Of a stretch of 64,000 nt of DNA, positions 24,499 through 33,879 are shown piece after piece. The stretch is from Terriglobia bacterium (GTDB lineage Bacteria; Acidobacteriota; UBA6911), in the NCBI GenBank assembly GCA_020072565.1, contig JAIQGI010000033.1, forward strand, positions 1 through 64,000, in the 5' to 3' direction. The notes under the pieces were generated by a model that was not told the origin of the DNA, searched no databases, and worked only from the letters and a program-made list of their open reading frames with translations. Both the position numbers and the translations under genes were made by a program. Position 1 is the first letter of the stretch. Each line of letters opens with the position of its first letter.

Positions 24499-26817
24499 TC
24501 AGGGAATCCGTTTTGACCGTCCCAGGCTTGAGAGAATCAGATCACGGTTTCGGCGGGCTTCCGCGTAATCCGGTCTGACGCGCAGCGCCTCCGTGAAAGC
24601 ATCCAGGGCTTTTTGTACCTGCCCCTGGTTGAACAGCAACGTTCCCAGATTATTGTAGGCATCCGCAAAGTCCGGCTTTACGCGGATCGCCTCGATGTAG
24701 TTCGCCACCGCACCCTGGAAATCGCCCTGGCTTCCCAGGGCCACTGCCAGATTGTAGAAAGCGTCTGCATAATCCGGTTTGAGACGTATTGCTTCGCGGT
24801 AATGGACGATCGCCTCGGCCTTCTTCCCCTGGCTGTAAAGGGCAACACCCATATTATAGTGCGCTTCGGCATAGTCCGGCTTGAGCCGCAGGGCCTCAGC
24901 GTAATGGGATAGCGCCTCGTCGATGCGTCCCTGACTGAGCGAGATATTTCCCAGGGTGTCGTAAATCTCCGGGTAATCAGGCTTGATCTGAAGAGCCTTC
25001 TCGAAACTGCGTACAGCATCCGGTGTATTGCCCTGCTGTGCGAGCGCGACGCCGAGGCCGAACTGCGCCTCAACATAAGCGGGCTGCATAGCCAAAACCC
25101 GATTATAGACATCTATGGCTTCCTGATTCTTACCAAGCTTTGCGAGGGCATTGCCGAGGGAGGAACAAAGAACTAGGTTCTCGGGCATCTTAGGCTCGGC
25201 CCTCCTCAGGAGTACCACAGCCTCCTCGAACTTGCCCTGGTCGTAGAGCGCCTGCCCCATGTTCCTCAATGCGATCGGGTAGTCCGGTTTGATCTTGAGC
25301 GCCCTTTGATAGAGTTCCAGCGCCTGATCTTTCTTACCCAGCCTATAAAAAGCATAACCCAGATTGCACATGATCTCAGTATCCGCAGGCTGAAGCCGGA
25401 GCACCTCTAAATAATGCCGTATCGCCTCCTCGTACTTGCCATGCAGAGCCAGATCTGTTCCCGCGATTCCGTGCGCCTGGTAGTTGTCGCCGTCAATCTC
25501 AAGGGCGTGCGCGAAAAGCGACGAAGTGTTCCGCCATAATCGCACCTGAAACCAGGTTGTCACAGAGCAAGCCAATACCATCATCATTCCGGCCGCCGCC
25601 AGGGACCTCTTTGCGCCGGGCCATTTCGCGACCAGATCTGGAACGCCCCAAACGACAACAACAAAAATCCCAATCAACGGGACATAGGTGTATCGGTCCG
25701 CCATCGCCTGTCCCCCGACCTGAACCAGGCCGATCACAGGAACAAGCGTACCCAGGTACCAGAACCATCCGACGGCCAGATAGGGAAAGCGGCCCGCAAA
25801 ATGGAGGGCCAGGACAGAGACACAGAGTAGGAACGCTGCCGCCGCAGTTACTTCCCAGGCTGGATAGCCGCCGAAAGGCAACCGATAAAAGATGCTTAGA
25901 TTGTGAGGCCAGGCTGTCTTCATGAGGTAGGCAACGTAAGAATGGAGCACATTGGCGATCCTGGTGTCGAACGATATAACTTCGACCGTCCTGACCGCCC
26001 CCCCGGCCTTCTGGACAACGAAAGTGATTATGCTGGAGGCGGCCGCGAGCAGGAACAAGGGGATCTTCTCGCGGAGCAGAGGCAGAACAGGCACAAGAAA
26101 TCTATTGATGATTGACGGCGCCGGCGGCCGAGCGCTCCCCTTTCGGACCGGCAAGTCCAGAGCGAAGCGGCGAAGGGGCCAGAAATCAAGGAGGAGGAGC
26201 ACGAAAGGAAGGGTGACCAGCATGGGCTTGGCCATCAAGCCGAACCCGAAGAGGAAGAGCATCAGCAGATACCGGTTGCGGCCCGGATTTCGCACGTAGC
26301 GGGTGTAAGCCCACAGAGTGAGAAGCCAGAACAGAGTGCTCAAGACATCCTTCCGCTCGGCGATCCAGGCGACGGATTCAACGTGAAGCGGGTGAAGGGC
26401 GAAAAGCGCCGCAACAAAAGCAGATTTCCACTCGGCGCGGGTCAGATCCCGGAGCACCAGGAACAGCAGCAGAGTGTTGGCCACGTGGAGGAACAGGTTC
26501 ACCAGGTGTTGCGGCCCGGGATTGAGGCCAAAGACCTGGCAATCAATCATGTGAGAAAGCCAGGTCAAAGGATGCCAGTTTGAGGCATAACCCGTGGTAA
26601 AAGCCCAGATTATATTATTCGCGGTCAGTCCGTTCGCTATACGCCAGTTATCAAGGACGTATGCGCCGTCATCGAAATCAATGAAATCGTGCCGGTACAC
26701 CTGGGCATAGACCGCCAGCGTGGCAACCGCCAGGAAAACGCAAATCCACACCTGATGCCGATCCCAGTTCTTCTCCAACTTGGGAGTGTTTTTATCGCGA
26801 AGGGGACTCGGGCGCAA
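24499..26817 (-). CDS. TMTC-like membrane protein with nine C-terminal TPRs
   Basis: 772 residues. The first 430 or so form a GT-C-type membrane domain (FDDGAYVLDNWRI, NWHPLTWLSHMID, HLVNLFLHVANTLLLFLVL, ALHPLHVESVAWIAERKD), as in TMTC O-mannosyltransferases. Nine tandem TPRs follow, with the usual 34-residue period (for example AHYNMGVALYSQGKKAEAI). This pairs a predicted glycosyltransferase core with a protein-binding arm. No good ATG exists; TTG at 26817 has an in-frame stop just upstream, and TTG or GTG codons 14-23 residues further in are alternatives. It follows the O-antigen-ligase-like gene by 20 bases and is probably co-transcribed with it. Confidence 0.83.
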   Translation of the reverse strand: MRPSPLRDKNTPKLEKNWDRHQVWICVFLAVATLAVYAQVYRHDFIDFDDGAYVLDNWRIANGLTANNIIWAFTTGYASNWHPLTWLSHMIDCQVFGLNPGPQHLVNLFLHVANTLLLFLVLRDLTRAEWKSAFVAALFALHPLHVESVAWIAERKDVLSTLFWLLTLWAYTRYVRNPGRNRYLLMLFLFGFGLMAKPMLVTLPFVLLLLDFWPLRRFALDLPVRKGSARPPAPSIINRFLVPVLPLLREKIPLFLLAAASSIITFVVQKAGGAVRTVEVISFDTRIANVLHSYVAYLMKTAWPHNLSIFYRLPFGGYPAWEVTAAAAFLLCVSVLALHFAGRFPYLAVGWFWYLGTLVPVIGLVQVGGQAMADRYTYVPLIGIFVVVVWGVPDLVAKWPGAKRSLAAAGMMMVLACSVTTWFQVRLWRNTSSLFAHALEIDGDNYQAHGIAGTDLALHGKYEEAIRHYLEVLRLQPADTEIMCNLGYAFYRLGKKDQALELYQRALKIKPDYPIALRNMGQALYDQGKFEEAVVLLRRAEPKMPENLVLCSSLGNALAKLGKNQEAIDVYNRVLAMQPAYVEAQFGLGVALAQQGNTPDAVRSFEKALQIKPDYPEIYDTLGNISLSQGRIDEALSHYAEALRLKPDYAEAHYNMGVALYSQGKKAEAIVHYREAIRLKPDYADAFYNLAVALGSQGDFQGAVANYIEAIRVKPDFADAYNNLGTLLFNQGQVQKALDAFTEALRVRPDYAEARRNRDLILSSLGRSKRIP

Positions 26818-26837
26818 GCGAAATTATGGGAGTGAAG

Positions 26838-29387
26838 TTATCGGGAGGATCGTTTGAGGCTGTCCAGGAAGGTCTGAAGCTCAGCGGCCACCTTTGGCGA
26901 CAGAGTGGCAGCCTTCATTGCGGTTTGGCGTGCGAGGTCCACTTCACCCAGGTCCCGGTACGTGCCGGCCAATCGAGCCAGAACGGTGGCATCGTTGGGG
27001 GTTTCCTTGAGTTGCTCCCTGTAAAGCTCGACTATGGGTTCCAGTTTCTTGCTGGCATCGTAAAAGCTGATCACGCGATCGTAGTCCGCCGCAGTCAGCT
27101 TGAACCCTCGCTCCTTGAGGTCTTGCCATTCTCTCGCAGCGTCGTTAAAACGGCCGCTCGCGATATACAGAGTAATGAGGTCGACGTGCGGTTCCTTGAT
27201 CGCGACGCACAGCGCCGCACCTTTTTCAAATGCGGCTAGTCGATCTTCTGGCCGGCCCAGAAAAAGAAAAGTCTGGCTTCTTTCGAGGTACACCTGCGGG
27301 CGGCTCGGGCTTAGGACTTCTGCTTTCTGCAGCATTGCCAGGGTTGTCTCTGCCAGCGATCCAGCCAACAGCGGATCGGCCTGACGAACGATATCGGACG
27401 TGGCATTTACCAGACTTGCCATGTAGAGGTAGTAACGTGCATTGGCGGGTATCCGTTGAATGCTCTCCTTGAAGAAATCGACTCCCTTCCGGATCACACG
27501 GATCTTCCAGTCGATCGGGATATCGGATGAACGAGCCACGTCCAATGCATAGTTGGCAAACACCTCATGCAGTTCATGGCACCCGGTCGTCTGATATTCA
27601 TCGGCCCGCTGATAAAGCCCCATAAGTCCTTCGCCATAAGCAGTGCGCACTGCGCCTGTTCGCGGATCAATTACTTTGCTGGATAATCTTGCGCGCTGGA
27701 GCAGTCGATTCGATTCGAAAGGCCGGCTGACGGCAAAGGTCCAGGCTGCAGGCAGAATTATCGCGGCCGCTCCGATCGAGGCCCGACCCTTCCAAGTCAC
27801 TCCGGTCTGCACAGGTCTCCGCACCGGATCGGGCTGCGGGCTCTTGGATCCGGCGTGCAGGTAAACGACATACGCCAGGACGAGGTAGAGGGTCACGTCG
27901 GTATTTATGGTATCGAAGGTAAAAAGACCCTGGAGCAGATAGGCCAATAACAAAGCGACAAGTACGAGGCTGCCTGCCGGATCTTTCGTCCGATACCACT
28001 GCCGCATGAGAAATGTGAGGATCAGGCCATAAAAAGTGAGATAAGCCGCCAGCCCGATCAAACCGGTCGTCGTGGCAACATCAATGAACAGGTTGTGAGC
28101 ACGATCGAACCATACTTCCGTGTACAACGAGCGATAGATTTCGTTGGGAAAGTGGGCGTCGAAAGCGTTCTTGAAATTCTCAAGCCCCCAACCGAAGATG
28201 GGCCGGTCCTGAATGGCAACGGCAGCGGCTCTCCACGTGGCGACACGATTTTCGATGGAGGGGTCTTTGAGGGAGAGCGTGGTGTAGCGAAACAGTGTCG
28301 GATGACTCCGCACCCAGGCTGACTGGCGGTTGAGGAGCATGAGCGACGACATCAAAACTACGAATAGGAGCAAACCGCCACACACCAGTTTCGCCTTCCT
28401 GGATGCGCTGCCCCACAAATACCAGCCCAGGAGGAACAGAACGGATCCGACCAGACCGAGCATGGCGCCGCGGGTCTGTGTCAGGTACATCCAGAAAATG
28501 CACCACGCGCCGAAAAGAACGAGGAAAACCTGGCCGGCGCGGACGTTGCGGCGCATGATGAACCAGCAGATGGTCGCGGCATGGAGGATGAGCGCGAAGA
28601 TGGCAACTGGGGGCAGTGCCAGTCCGGAAGTGATACCGGCGCCGCTGAACTGGTCCCAGCATATTGCGAACAGATCCAGCAAGACCAAGAGTGTCAGCCA
28701 CACTTTTGCAATTAGGGGATAGGCCGAGTCCTTATCCTTGCGGCTTAAGAGCCACAGGACAATGAAGAAATTGAGCAGCATGTTGGCGGCAAGAAAGCCC
28801 GCATTCCCCGCGGCCCCTTCGATGCGGCTTTCCTGCGGGAACCGATACAGGTAGCCCAGCCCCAGATACTCCACCATGCCCGAGAATCCCATCAGCACGC
28901 CGAAGAAAAGCGAAGCCGTAAACAGGCTCAGCCAGTCGCGCTCGCGCTTGAGACTCTGACTCAGAACGAAGAAATAGGCTAATAGATGCAACTGCGAGAC
29001 CAGGCCTCCCATGCGCCTGAAGTCTCCCCACCAGCTGGTCCAGGCGTCGACGCTGACGCCTGGCAAAGAGCTGATGAACATAACGCCAAACCAGGCAAGC
29101 AACGCGTAGGAGATAAGGTGAAGCCGGGGTCGGTACGCGGGAGCAAGCGCTGCCAGCACCACATAGAGCAGGAGCATGCACTCAACCACAGCTCGGAACA
29201 GGACGCTTTTCAGGAATATGAGGGAGAAATAAAAGGAATCATTGGCAACTACAGGTAGGAAAAGGGCAAAACCTGCGGCCACCAGGATTGCGCGAGCCAG
29301 AATGGGGATAAGAATATCGTCCCCTCGGTGGGTCGCACCGGCCTGTCTCTTTTGTGGTCCTTTAGCTCTCGAGTGAGCCTTTTTCAT
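26838..29387 (-). CDS. O-antigen ligase/polymerase-like membrane protein with C-terminal TPRs
   Basis: 849 residues with about 12-14 membrane helices. LTQTRGAMLGLVGSVLF, ENRVATWRAAAVAIQDRPIFG, WGLENFKNAF and FDRAHNLFIDVATTTGLIG are the conserved loop residues of the Wzy_C/WaaL ligase family. The Arg and His residues of the large periplasmic loop take part in glycan transfer in studied members. From about residue 590 the protein is soluble and helical, with TPR-like pairs near the end (VLARLAGTYRDLGEVDLARQ). Bacterial ligase-TPR fusions also act as O-linked protein glycosyltransferases, a possible alternative. It lies between gspD and the TMTC-like gene. Confidence 0.85.
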   Translation of the reverse strand: MKKAHSRAKGPQKRQAGATHRGDDILIPILARAILVAAGFALFLPVVANDSFYFSLIFLKSVLFRAVVECMLLLYVVLAALAPAYRPRLHLISYALLAWFGVMFISSLPGVSVDAWTSWWGDFRRMGGLVSQLHLLAYFFVLSQSLKRERDWLSLFTASLFFGVLMGFSGMVEYLGLGYLYRFPQESRIEGAAGNAGFLAANMLLNFFIVLWLLSRKDKDSAYPLIAKVWLTLLVLLDLFAICWDQFSGAGITSGLALPPVAIFALILHAATICWFIMRRNVRAGQVFLVLFGAWCIFWMYLTQTRGAMLGLVGSVLFLLGWYLWGSASRKAKLVCGGLLLFVVLMSSLMLLNRQSAWVRSHPTLFRYTTLSLKDPSIENRVATWRAAAVAIQDRPIFGWGLENFKNAFDAHFPNEIYRSLYTEVWFDRAHNLFIDVATTTGLIGLAAYLTFYGLILTFLMRQWYRTKDPAGSLVLVALLLAYLLQGLFTFDTINTDVTLYLVLAYVVYLHAGSKSPQPDPVRRPVQTGVTWKGRASIGAAAIILPAAWTFAVSRPFESNRLLQRARLSSKVIDPRTGAVRTAYGEGLMGLYQRADEYQTTGCHELHEVFANYALDVARSSDIPIDWKIRVIRKGVDFFKESIQRIPANARYYLYMASLVNATSDIVRQADPLLAGSLAETTLAMLQKAEVLSPSRPQVYLERSQTFLFLGRPEDRLAAFEKGAALCVAIKEPHVDLITLYIASGRFNDAAREWQDLKERGFKLTAADYDRVISFYDASKKLEPIVELYREQLKETPNDATVLARLAGTYRDLGEVDLARQTAMKAATLSPKVAAELQTFLDSLKRSSR

Positions 29388-29457
29388 TGACGGGACAGAC
29401 GAAAGGAGTCAGGGGCAGAATAAATCCCAGTTGTGCAGCGATCCTTGATCAGACTCT

Positions 29458-29489
29458 AGCCCGGGGCGACGCTTCGTTTGCCCCGGGCT
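29458..29489. terminator. Perfect 10-bp inverted repeat after gspD
   Basis: AGCCCGGGGC and GCCCCGGGCT flank a 12-base loop. It lies between the 3' end of gspD and the start of the ligase-like gene, without a long T-run on either side. It may be a weak terminator, an RNA-processing or stability element, or a repeat. It is the only structure noted in this 210-base spacer. Confidence 0.4.
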
Positions 29490-29597
29490 ACCCCTTAAGG
29501 CGCTTTCCTTCGGCGCTATCTTCTCACATCTTCTGAATCCCGCCTTCATAATTTTGACTTCCTGCCGTTTACGCTCTCAGATCGTTGAGCATTCCCT

Positions 29598-32354
29598 TCA
29601 GACGGTCCGATGCGGGAAGTCGAAGTCGGGGATCCGAGGTCGAACGTCGGCTGACGGTTCTTCCTCTTTCTTGATCGGCGGAGGCGGATCGGACTTTTGT
29701 TCCGACTTTTTTATCTGCTTCTGCTGCTGGTCGAAGCGCTCCTTGAGTCCCTTTTCCTGATCTTCCTTGATCTCCTTCTGCTTCTCGTCCGCGTACTTGC
29801 CTACGCTACGCAGGGAATCCTTAATCTGGTCCGTCATTTCCCGGAAGCGTTCCGGCGTCCTGATCACGTGAGGCGTGATCATGATGAGCAGCTCGGTTCG
29901 CGTGTTGCTGCGATTGGTGCTCCCGAAGAGGGCGCCCAGCAGCGGGATGTCGGAAAAAAACGGCACGCCGCTGCGCCCGTTTGTGTTCGCCTCCCTGATC
30001 ATTCCGGCGATGGCAACGCTTTCCCCATCCTTCACCGCCAGAGTGGTCGTCACGTTTGTGGTGTTGAAGGTTGGAGTCGGCTGGCCATTTACCGTAGACG
30101 CCGGTCCGATAGTGGTTACGCCCTGATAAATCATCAGGGTCACGGTGCCGGAGGCCGAGATGCGGGGCGTGATCTCCAACTCCGTGCCGGTCGGCACGTA
30201 GTCCACGCTTGACGTGGCAAGCGTTCCTCCGATAACGGTCTGACCCGGAATCGGCTGTGAACCGCCGACCTGAATATGCGCCGGCATGCCGTCGATCGCG
30301 AGCACCGACGGAGCCTCCAGGATCCTCACTTTTGTCTTGGCGCGCAACGCATTCAAATTCATCAGAATATCGCGCGAGGCCCCGACAAAGGCAAAGCTCT
30401 GCGCGGAAAGGGCTCCGGTACCGGCCGCTATGCTGCCGGTCGTGAGGCCATCTCCCGGCTGCCGTGCCTGCAGGGTCGCCGAGACGCCGAAGCTGAGAGA
30501 TTCCGTCAGGTCGATCTCAAAGATGCGCGCATCGATGATCGCCTGGCGCGGCAGGATGTCCATGCGCTTGATGGTTTCCAGAAGGTATTCATAGTCGGCA
30601 CGGCTCCCCTGGATAATCAAGGCGTTATTCATGTCGTCGGCCACAAGCCGGACGGTCCCCTGCAGACCCGAGAACTGACCGCCATTCAGCACCTGCGCGG
30701 TCATTCCTCCCATTCCCTGATTCAGCCGCGGTCCTCCGATCTGCTGTCCTCCGAAAACCCCTGCACCGTAACCATAGGGGTTGTTAAAGCCACCGTAACC
30801 CTGTTGTCCGTAACCCTGCTGCCCTCCGCCGCCAAACATGGAGCTCCCACCGAGGGCCGATGTCATGGATCTTGAACTACCCGGAGCGCTGGAATAGGGG
30901 ATTCCACCGGTTCCCGTCCCCGTCCCCATGCGGCCGCCCGTGCCTGTACCGCCCGGGGCGCCACCAGAATAGCCGCCGCCTGCGCCCGTCGGTTGCATAC
31001 CAACGGACGTACCGCTCTCGCTGCCTCCATACAGGAGGGAGAGAACCATGGCGATGTTCGACGCGGTTCCGTTCTCGACTGTATAGATAAAGGTTTGAAC
31101 GCTTCTGCCGGTCGTCGTATCCAGCCGCGCAATCCAGCGTTTCACCTCCTCGAGAGCGCGCTTGGAGTTAGCCATCACCAAAATGGCGTTAATGCGATCG
31201 AGCGAAACCATGTAAATCCCGGTGCCGCTGTCTTTGGTGGTGCCGAAAACCTTCTGCAGGTCCTCGAGCACATCGGCCGCCACATTGAATTTGATCTCGA
31301 TCAGCTCGATCAGATCCGGATCGAGGTAGCTGTTATCCAGAAGGTGGACGACCTCGAGCAATTTCTGAACGTTATCGGTGTAGTCGGTAATGATCAGCAT
31401 GTTCTGCCGCTCGTAAGGCATGATCACGCCGCCTTCGGTCATGAACAGTTTGAGCGGTTCGACGAGGCTCTGAACGGGTACGAACTCGACACGAATGATG
31501 TGCGTAGCCAGATGGGGCGGAGCTGGAGCCGTAGGGCGTGTCTGCGAGGGGGGAGTCGCCTGCGGCACGGGCAGCGTCTGCGCAGGCGGAGTCTGAGGTG
31601 CTCCTGCCGCACCGGCAGGAGGTTGCGTGACAGCCGCGCCGGGAGGCGGCGTGCCTGCAGGTGGGACGGTACCGGGCGGGGCGGGCGGTTTGGCCGGGCC
31701 GGCGGCCGCCGGATCCGTTTTCTTCGGAGCATCTTTGTCCGAGGGCGGCTTTGCGGGTGGCGCTGGAGGGGGACTGTCCACAATCTCCAGTCCTTCTCTG
31801 AGCCCCTGCGAAATCGGCACGATCTTATAAAAATTCCCCGATTTTACCAGCGCCGCGTTGTTGTTTTTCAAGACGCTGCTGAATATCGGGAACACGTCCT
31901 CCTTCGCCATGGCGGTGGAGCTGTAGATGGTGGCAGTTCCCTTCACATCCGGGTCGATCAGAATCGGAGTGATTCCCAGCATATCGGCAACATTGGTGAT
32001 GAACTCAAACAACGGCATCGCGTCGAACTTCAGCTGGATTTGGTTGAGCGAGTTAGGCACCAGCGGGGCGATGCCTGGAACGGGTGGGGGATTTTGTGGA
32101 ATCGGGGCCGGAACTGGCGCCTGAACAGGGGTACCGGCTGCCTTCTGCATCTCCTGCAAAAGTTTCTCCAGGTCCTTCTGCCGCTGCTCCAGCAGCGCCT
32201 TCTGTTTTTCCGCTGCGGTCTGGTCTTGAGTCTGGCCTGGCGGGTTGGACTGGGATGGCTCCTGGGATACGGCCCCTTCCATAGTAATGCTGCCTGTTGC
32301 GGCCAAAATAAATGCAAGGCTGGCTATCCATAGATTTCGTTTGAACGTTTGCAC
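29598..32354 (-). CDS. gspD: Type II secretion secretin GspD
   Basis: 918 residues, well above the usual 650-700. The signal peptide is followed by a Gln-rich coil, an N0 domain (QLKFDAMPLFEFITNVADML), N1-N3 domains and the secretin core (PIPGQTVIGGT, GVPFFSDIPLLGALFGS, ELLIMITPHVI). It forms the outer-membrane channel of the system. The extra length comes from a Pro/Ala-rich insert near residues 195-280 and a Gly/Gln/Tyr-rich insert inside N3 near 465-560, plus a charged C-terminal tail after residue 855. GTG start at 32354, preceded by GAGGAAG. It is the last gsp gene of the operon. Confidence 0.95.
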   Translation of the reverse strand: MQTFKRNLWIASLAFILAATGSITMEGAVSQEPSQSNPPGQTQDQTAAEKQKALLEQRQKDLEKLLQEMQKAAGTPVQAPVPAPIPQNPPPVPGIAPLVPNSLNQIQLKFDAMPLFEFITNVADMLGITPILIDPDVKGTATIYSSTAMAKEDVFPIFSSVLKNNNAALVKSGNFYKIVPISQGLREGLEIVDSPPPAPPAKPPSDKDAPKKTDPAAAGPAKPPAPPGTVPPAGTPPPGAAVTQPPAGAAGAPQTPPAQTLPVPQATPPSQTRPTAPAPPHLATHIIRVEFVPVQSLVEPLKLFMTEGGVIMPYERQNMLIITDYTDNVQKLLEVVHLLDNSYLDPDLIELIEIKFNVAADVLEDLQKVFGTTKDSGTGIYMVSLDRINAILVMANSKRALEEVKRWIARLDTTTGRSVQTFIYTVENGTASNIAMVLSLLYGGSESGTSVGMQPTGAGGGYSGGAPGGTGTGGRMGTGTGTGGIPYSSAPGSSRSMTSALGGSSMFGGGGQQGYGQQGYGGFNNPYGYGAGVFGGQQIGGPRLNQGMGGMTAQVLNGGQFSGLQGTVRLVADDMNNALIIQGSRADYEYLLETIKRMDILPRQAIIDARIFEIDLTESLSFGVSATLQARQPGDGLTTGSIAAGTGALSAQSFAFVGASRDILMNLNALRAKTKVRILEAPSVLAIDGMPAHIQVGGSQPIPGQTVIGGTLATSSVDYVPTGTELEITPRISASGTVTLMIYQGVTTIGPASTVNGQPTPTFNTTNVTTTLAVKDGESVAIAGMIREANTNGRSGVPFFSDIPLLGALFGSTNRSNTRTELLIMITPHVIRTPERFREMTDQIKDSLRSVGKYADEKQKEIKEDQEKGLKERFDQQQKQIKKSEQKSDPPPPIKKEEEPSADVRPRIPDFDFPHRTV

Positions 32355-32381
32355 GTGACTTCCTCTTGGTTACAAGGTTCG

Positions 32382-33263
32382 TTACTTTTTCACCGGCTGT
32401 TGCTGGGGCGGGATGGTTTGCTGTTGAACAGGAAAGGTGCCAAATGGTGACTGGGTCATTACCCTGCCCTGAGCATCAATGTATTGGTTCGGATACAACT
32501 GCGTCGGTTGCTGAAACTGAATCGCAGGAGCCTGCTGCGTTGCCTGCGCGCTTCCCCGCTGTTGCGCAGGGGTCTGGGGCTGGGCCGGGCGTGACCCGGC
32601 AGTGGGTGCCGGACTTGAGATCGGCGTTGTCCTGCCGGCGGCAGCCGAAGTCACGACTGCTGCGCCCCCCGGGCTCCGGGCTTGACCAGGGCCGAAATTC
32701 ACTACCTGGGTTGCCAGAATCGGAGTCTTACCCTGCTGAGGGGATTTGCCCGGGGCAAAAAGCGGTACGACTTCCCGGCTCGGGCCGGATTCCAGGACCA
32801 TGCCATTCTGCGTAATATCCGTCACCACAAATCCGCGATAGTTGTCCCCAACCCGCATGGTTTGTGTTCGCCGCGTGCCGGGCACGTTGGGAGCTGTAGG
32901 ATCATTAATCATAGCCACGCGCTGAGAGCCTGAAACCACGATCCCGACCAGAATGGGCGGGTTGTCCAGCTTCTTGGGAGGCTCCGGCGCCGGCGTGTCT
33001 GTCTTTTCCTCCGGCTTGCGGGACTCGGCGAAGAGGTTGGCCGCGGGAATGATGCCATACTCCGCGTCACTGTACTTCTTAACGGGCTGCTGCGCAGGAA
33101 GCGCGGCCTCGGGCGCACTTTTCTTCTTTGCCGCCGGCATTCCCTCCAGCTTGGCAAGGCTGTTTTCGGCGTTGAAACGCTGGGCGGAGACATAGAGCTG
33201 CCAACTCAGCAACCCCGCACCCAGCAGCAGCATCAGGTTGATCGCAATCCATTTCTTGGTCAT
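32382..33263 (-). CDS. gspC: Type II secretion inner-membrane protein GspC
   Basis: 293 residues. One N-terminal membrane helix (INLMLLLGAGLLSWQLYV) is followed by a linker and a homology-region domain (about 65-165): YGIIPAANLFAES, PPILVGIVVSGSQRVAMIND and MRVGDNYRGFVVTDI, as in GspC/PilP proteins that link the inner-membrane platform to the secretin N0 domain. No PDZ domain follows. The last 120 residues are Pro/Gln-rich and probably disordered. It lies 27 bases upstream of gspD, matching its role as the secretin's partner. Confidence 0.85.
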   Translation of the reverse strand: MTKKWIAINLMLLLGAGLLSWQLYVSAQRFNAENSLAKLEGMPAAKKKSAPEAALPAQQPVKKYSDAEYGIIPAANLFAESRKPEEKTDTPAPEPPKKLDNPPILVGIVVSGSQRVAMINDPTAPNVPGTRRTQTMRVGDNYRGFVVTDITQNGMVLESGPSREVVPLFAPGKSPQQGKTPILATQVVNFGPGQARSPGGAAVVTSAAAGRTTPISSPAPTAGSRPAQPQTPAQQRGSAQATQQAPAIQFQQPTQLYPNQYIDAQGRVMTQSPFGTFPVQQQTIPPQQQPVKK

Positions 33264-33288
33264 AACATCCTCAGTATCTTTTCAGCCC

Positions 33289-33876
33289 CTACTTCGCGCC
33301 GGGAGCCTTTTCCGCGGTTTTTGCCGCGAGGGCCGGAATCGCAACGAAACCTGCCACCCAGAGCGAAGGCCGAATCTGGTCTCTGTTGCGCATCCCCGTC
33401 TGCATGATGGAAAGCGCGTCCACTTTCAAGAATTTCTCGTAATTCTCGATCGCGGCGAGAAAGCGGACCAATTGATCCATCGTGCAGGTGACGTCGATTT
33501 GAACGGTGACTTTCGTCAGGTTGTCATCGATCTTCTGCTCAGGTTGGATGTTCTTGCGTGACATCTCGACCTGGTTCGCGTCGGCGAGATCCTGCAGCAC
33601 CTTCTGCAACGCCGGCCCCGCATCGGAAGCCTTCTGGTAAGGTAATAATCGGCTCAGATCCTGATTCAGCCTTTGCTGGTCCTGGTTGATGCGAGCCTTG
33701 ATGGTCTCTTCCTGGGCGATCATATCCCTCTGCCTCTGCAGCAGGTTTTTCTTGTTTTCCACAGTGGCGGAAAGATCTTCCGGAAGAAGCAGCGGCACCA
33801 GGTAAAATGCAAGCACCAAAATCACAGCACCGCCGCCTGCAATCAGAAACTGCCTTTCTCTCATAGATATCTTCAC
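33289..33876 (-). CDS. gspM: Type II secretion platform protein GspM
   Basis: 195 residues of PilO/GspM type: a short cytoplasmic start, one membrane helix (FLIAGGGAVILVLAFYLVPLLL), a coiled coil (about 38-85) and a ferredoxin-like periplasmic domain (VQIDVTCTMDQLVRFLAAIENYEKFLKVDAL). It should pair with GspL, encoded immediately upstream with 3 bases between the genes, to anchor the assembly ATPase to the inner membrane. Confidence 0.85.
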   Translation of the reverse strand: MKISMRERQFLIAGGGAVILVLAFYLVPLLLPEDLSATVENKKNLLQRQRDMIAQEETIKARINQDQQRLNQDLSRLLPYQKASDAGPALQKVLQDLADANQVEMSRKNIQPEQKIDDNLTKVTVQIDVTCTMDQLVRFLAAIENYEKFLKVDALSIMQTGMRNRDQIRPSLWVAGFVAIPALAAKTAEKAPGAK

Positions 33877-33879
33877 GGC

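Noticed and set aside
30993-32333. Plus-strand open frame of 446 codons opposite gspD
   Set aside because: Antisense of an unmistakable secretin; no domain or start signal.
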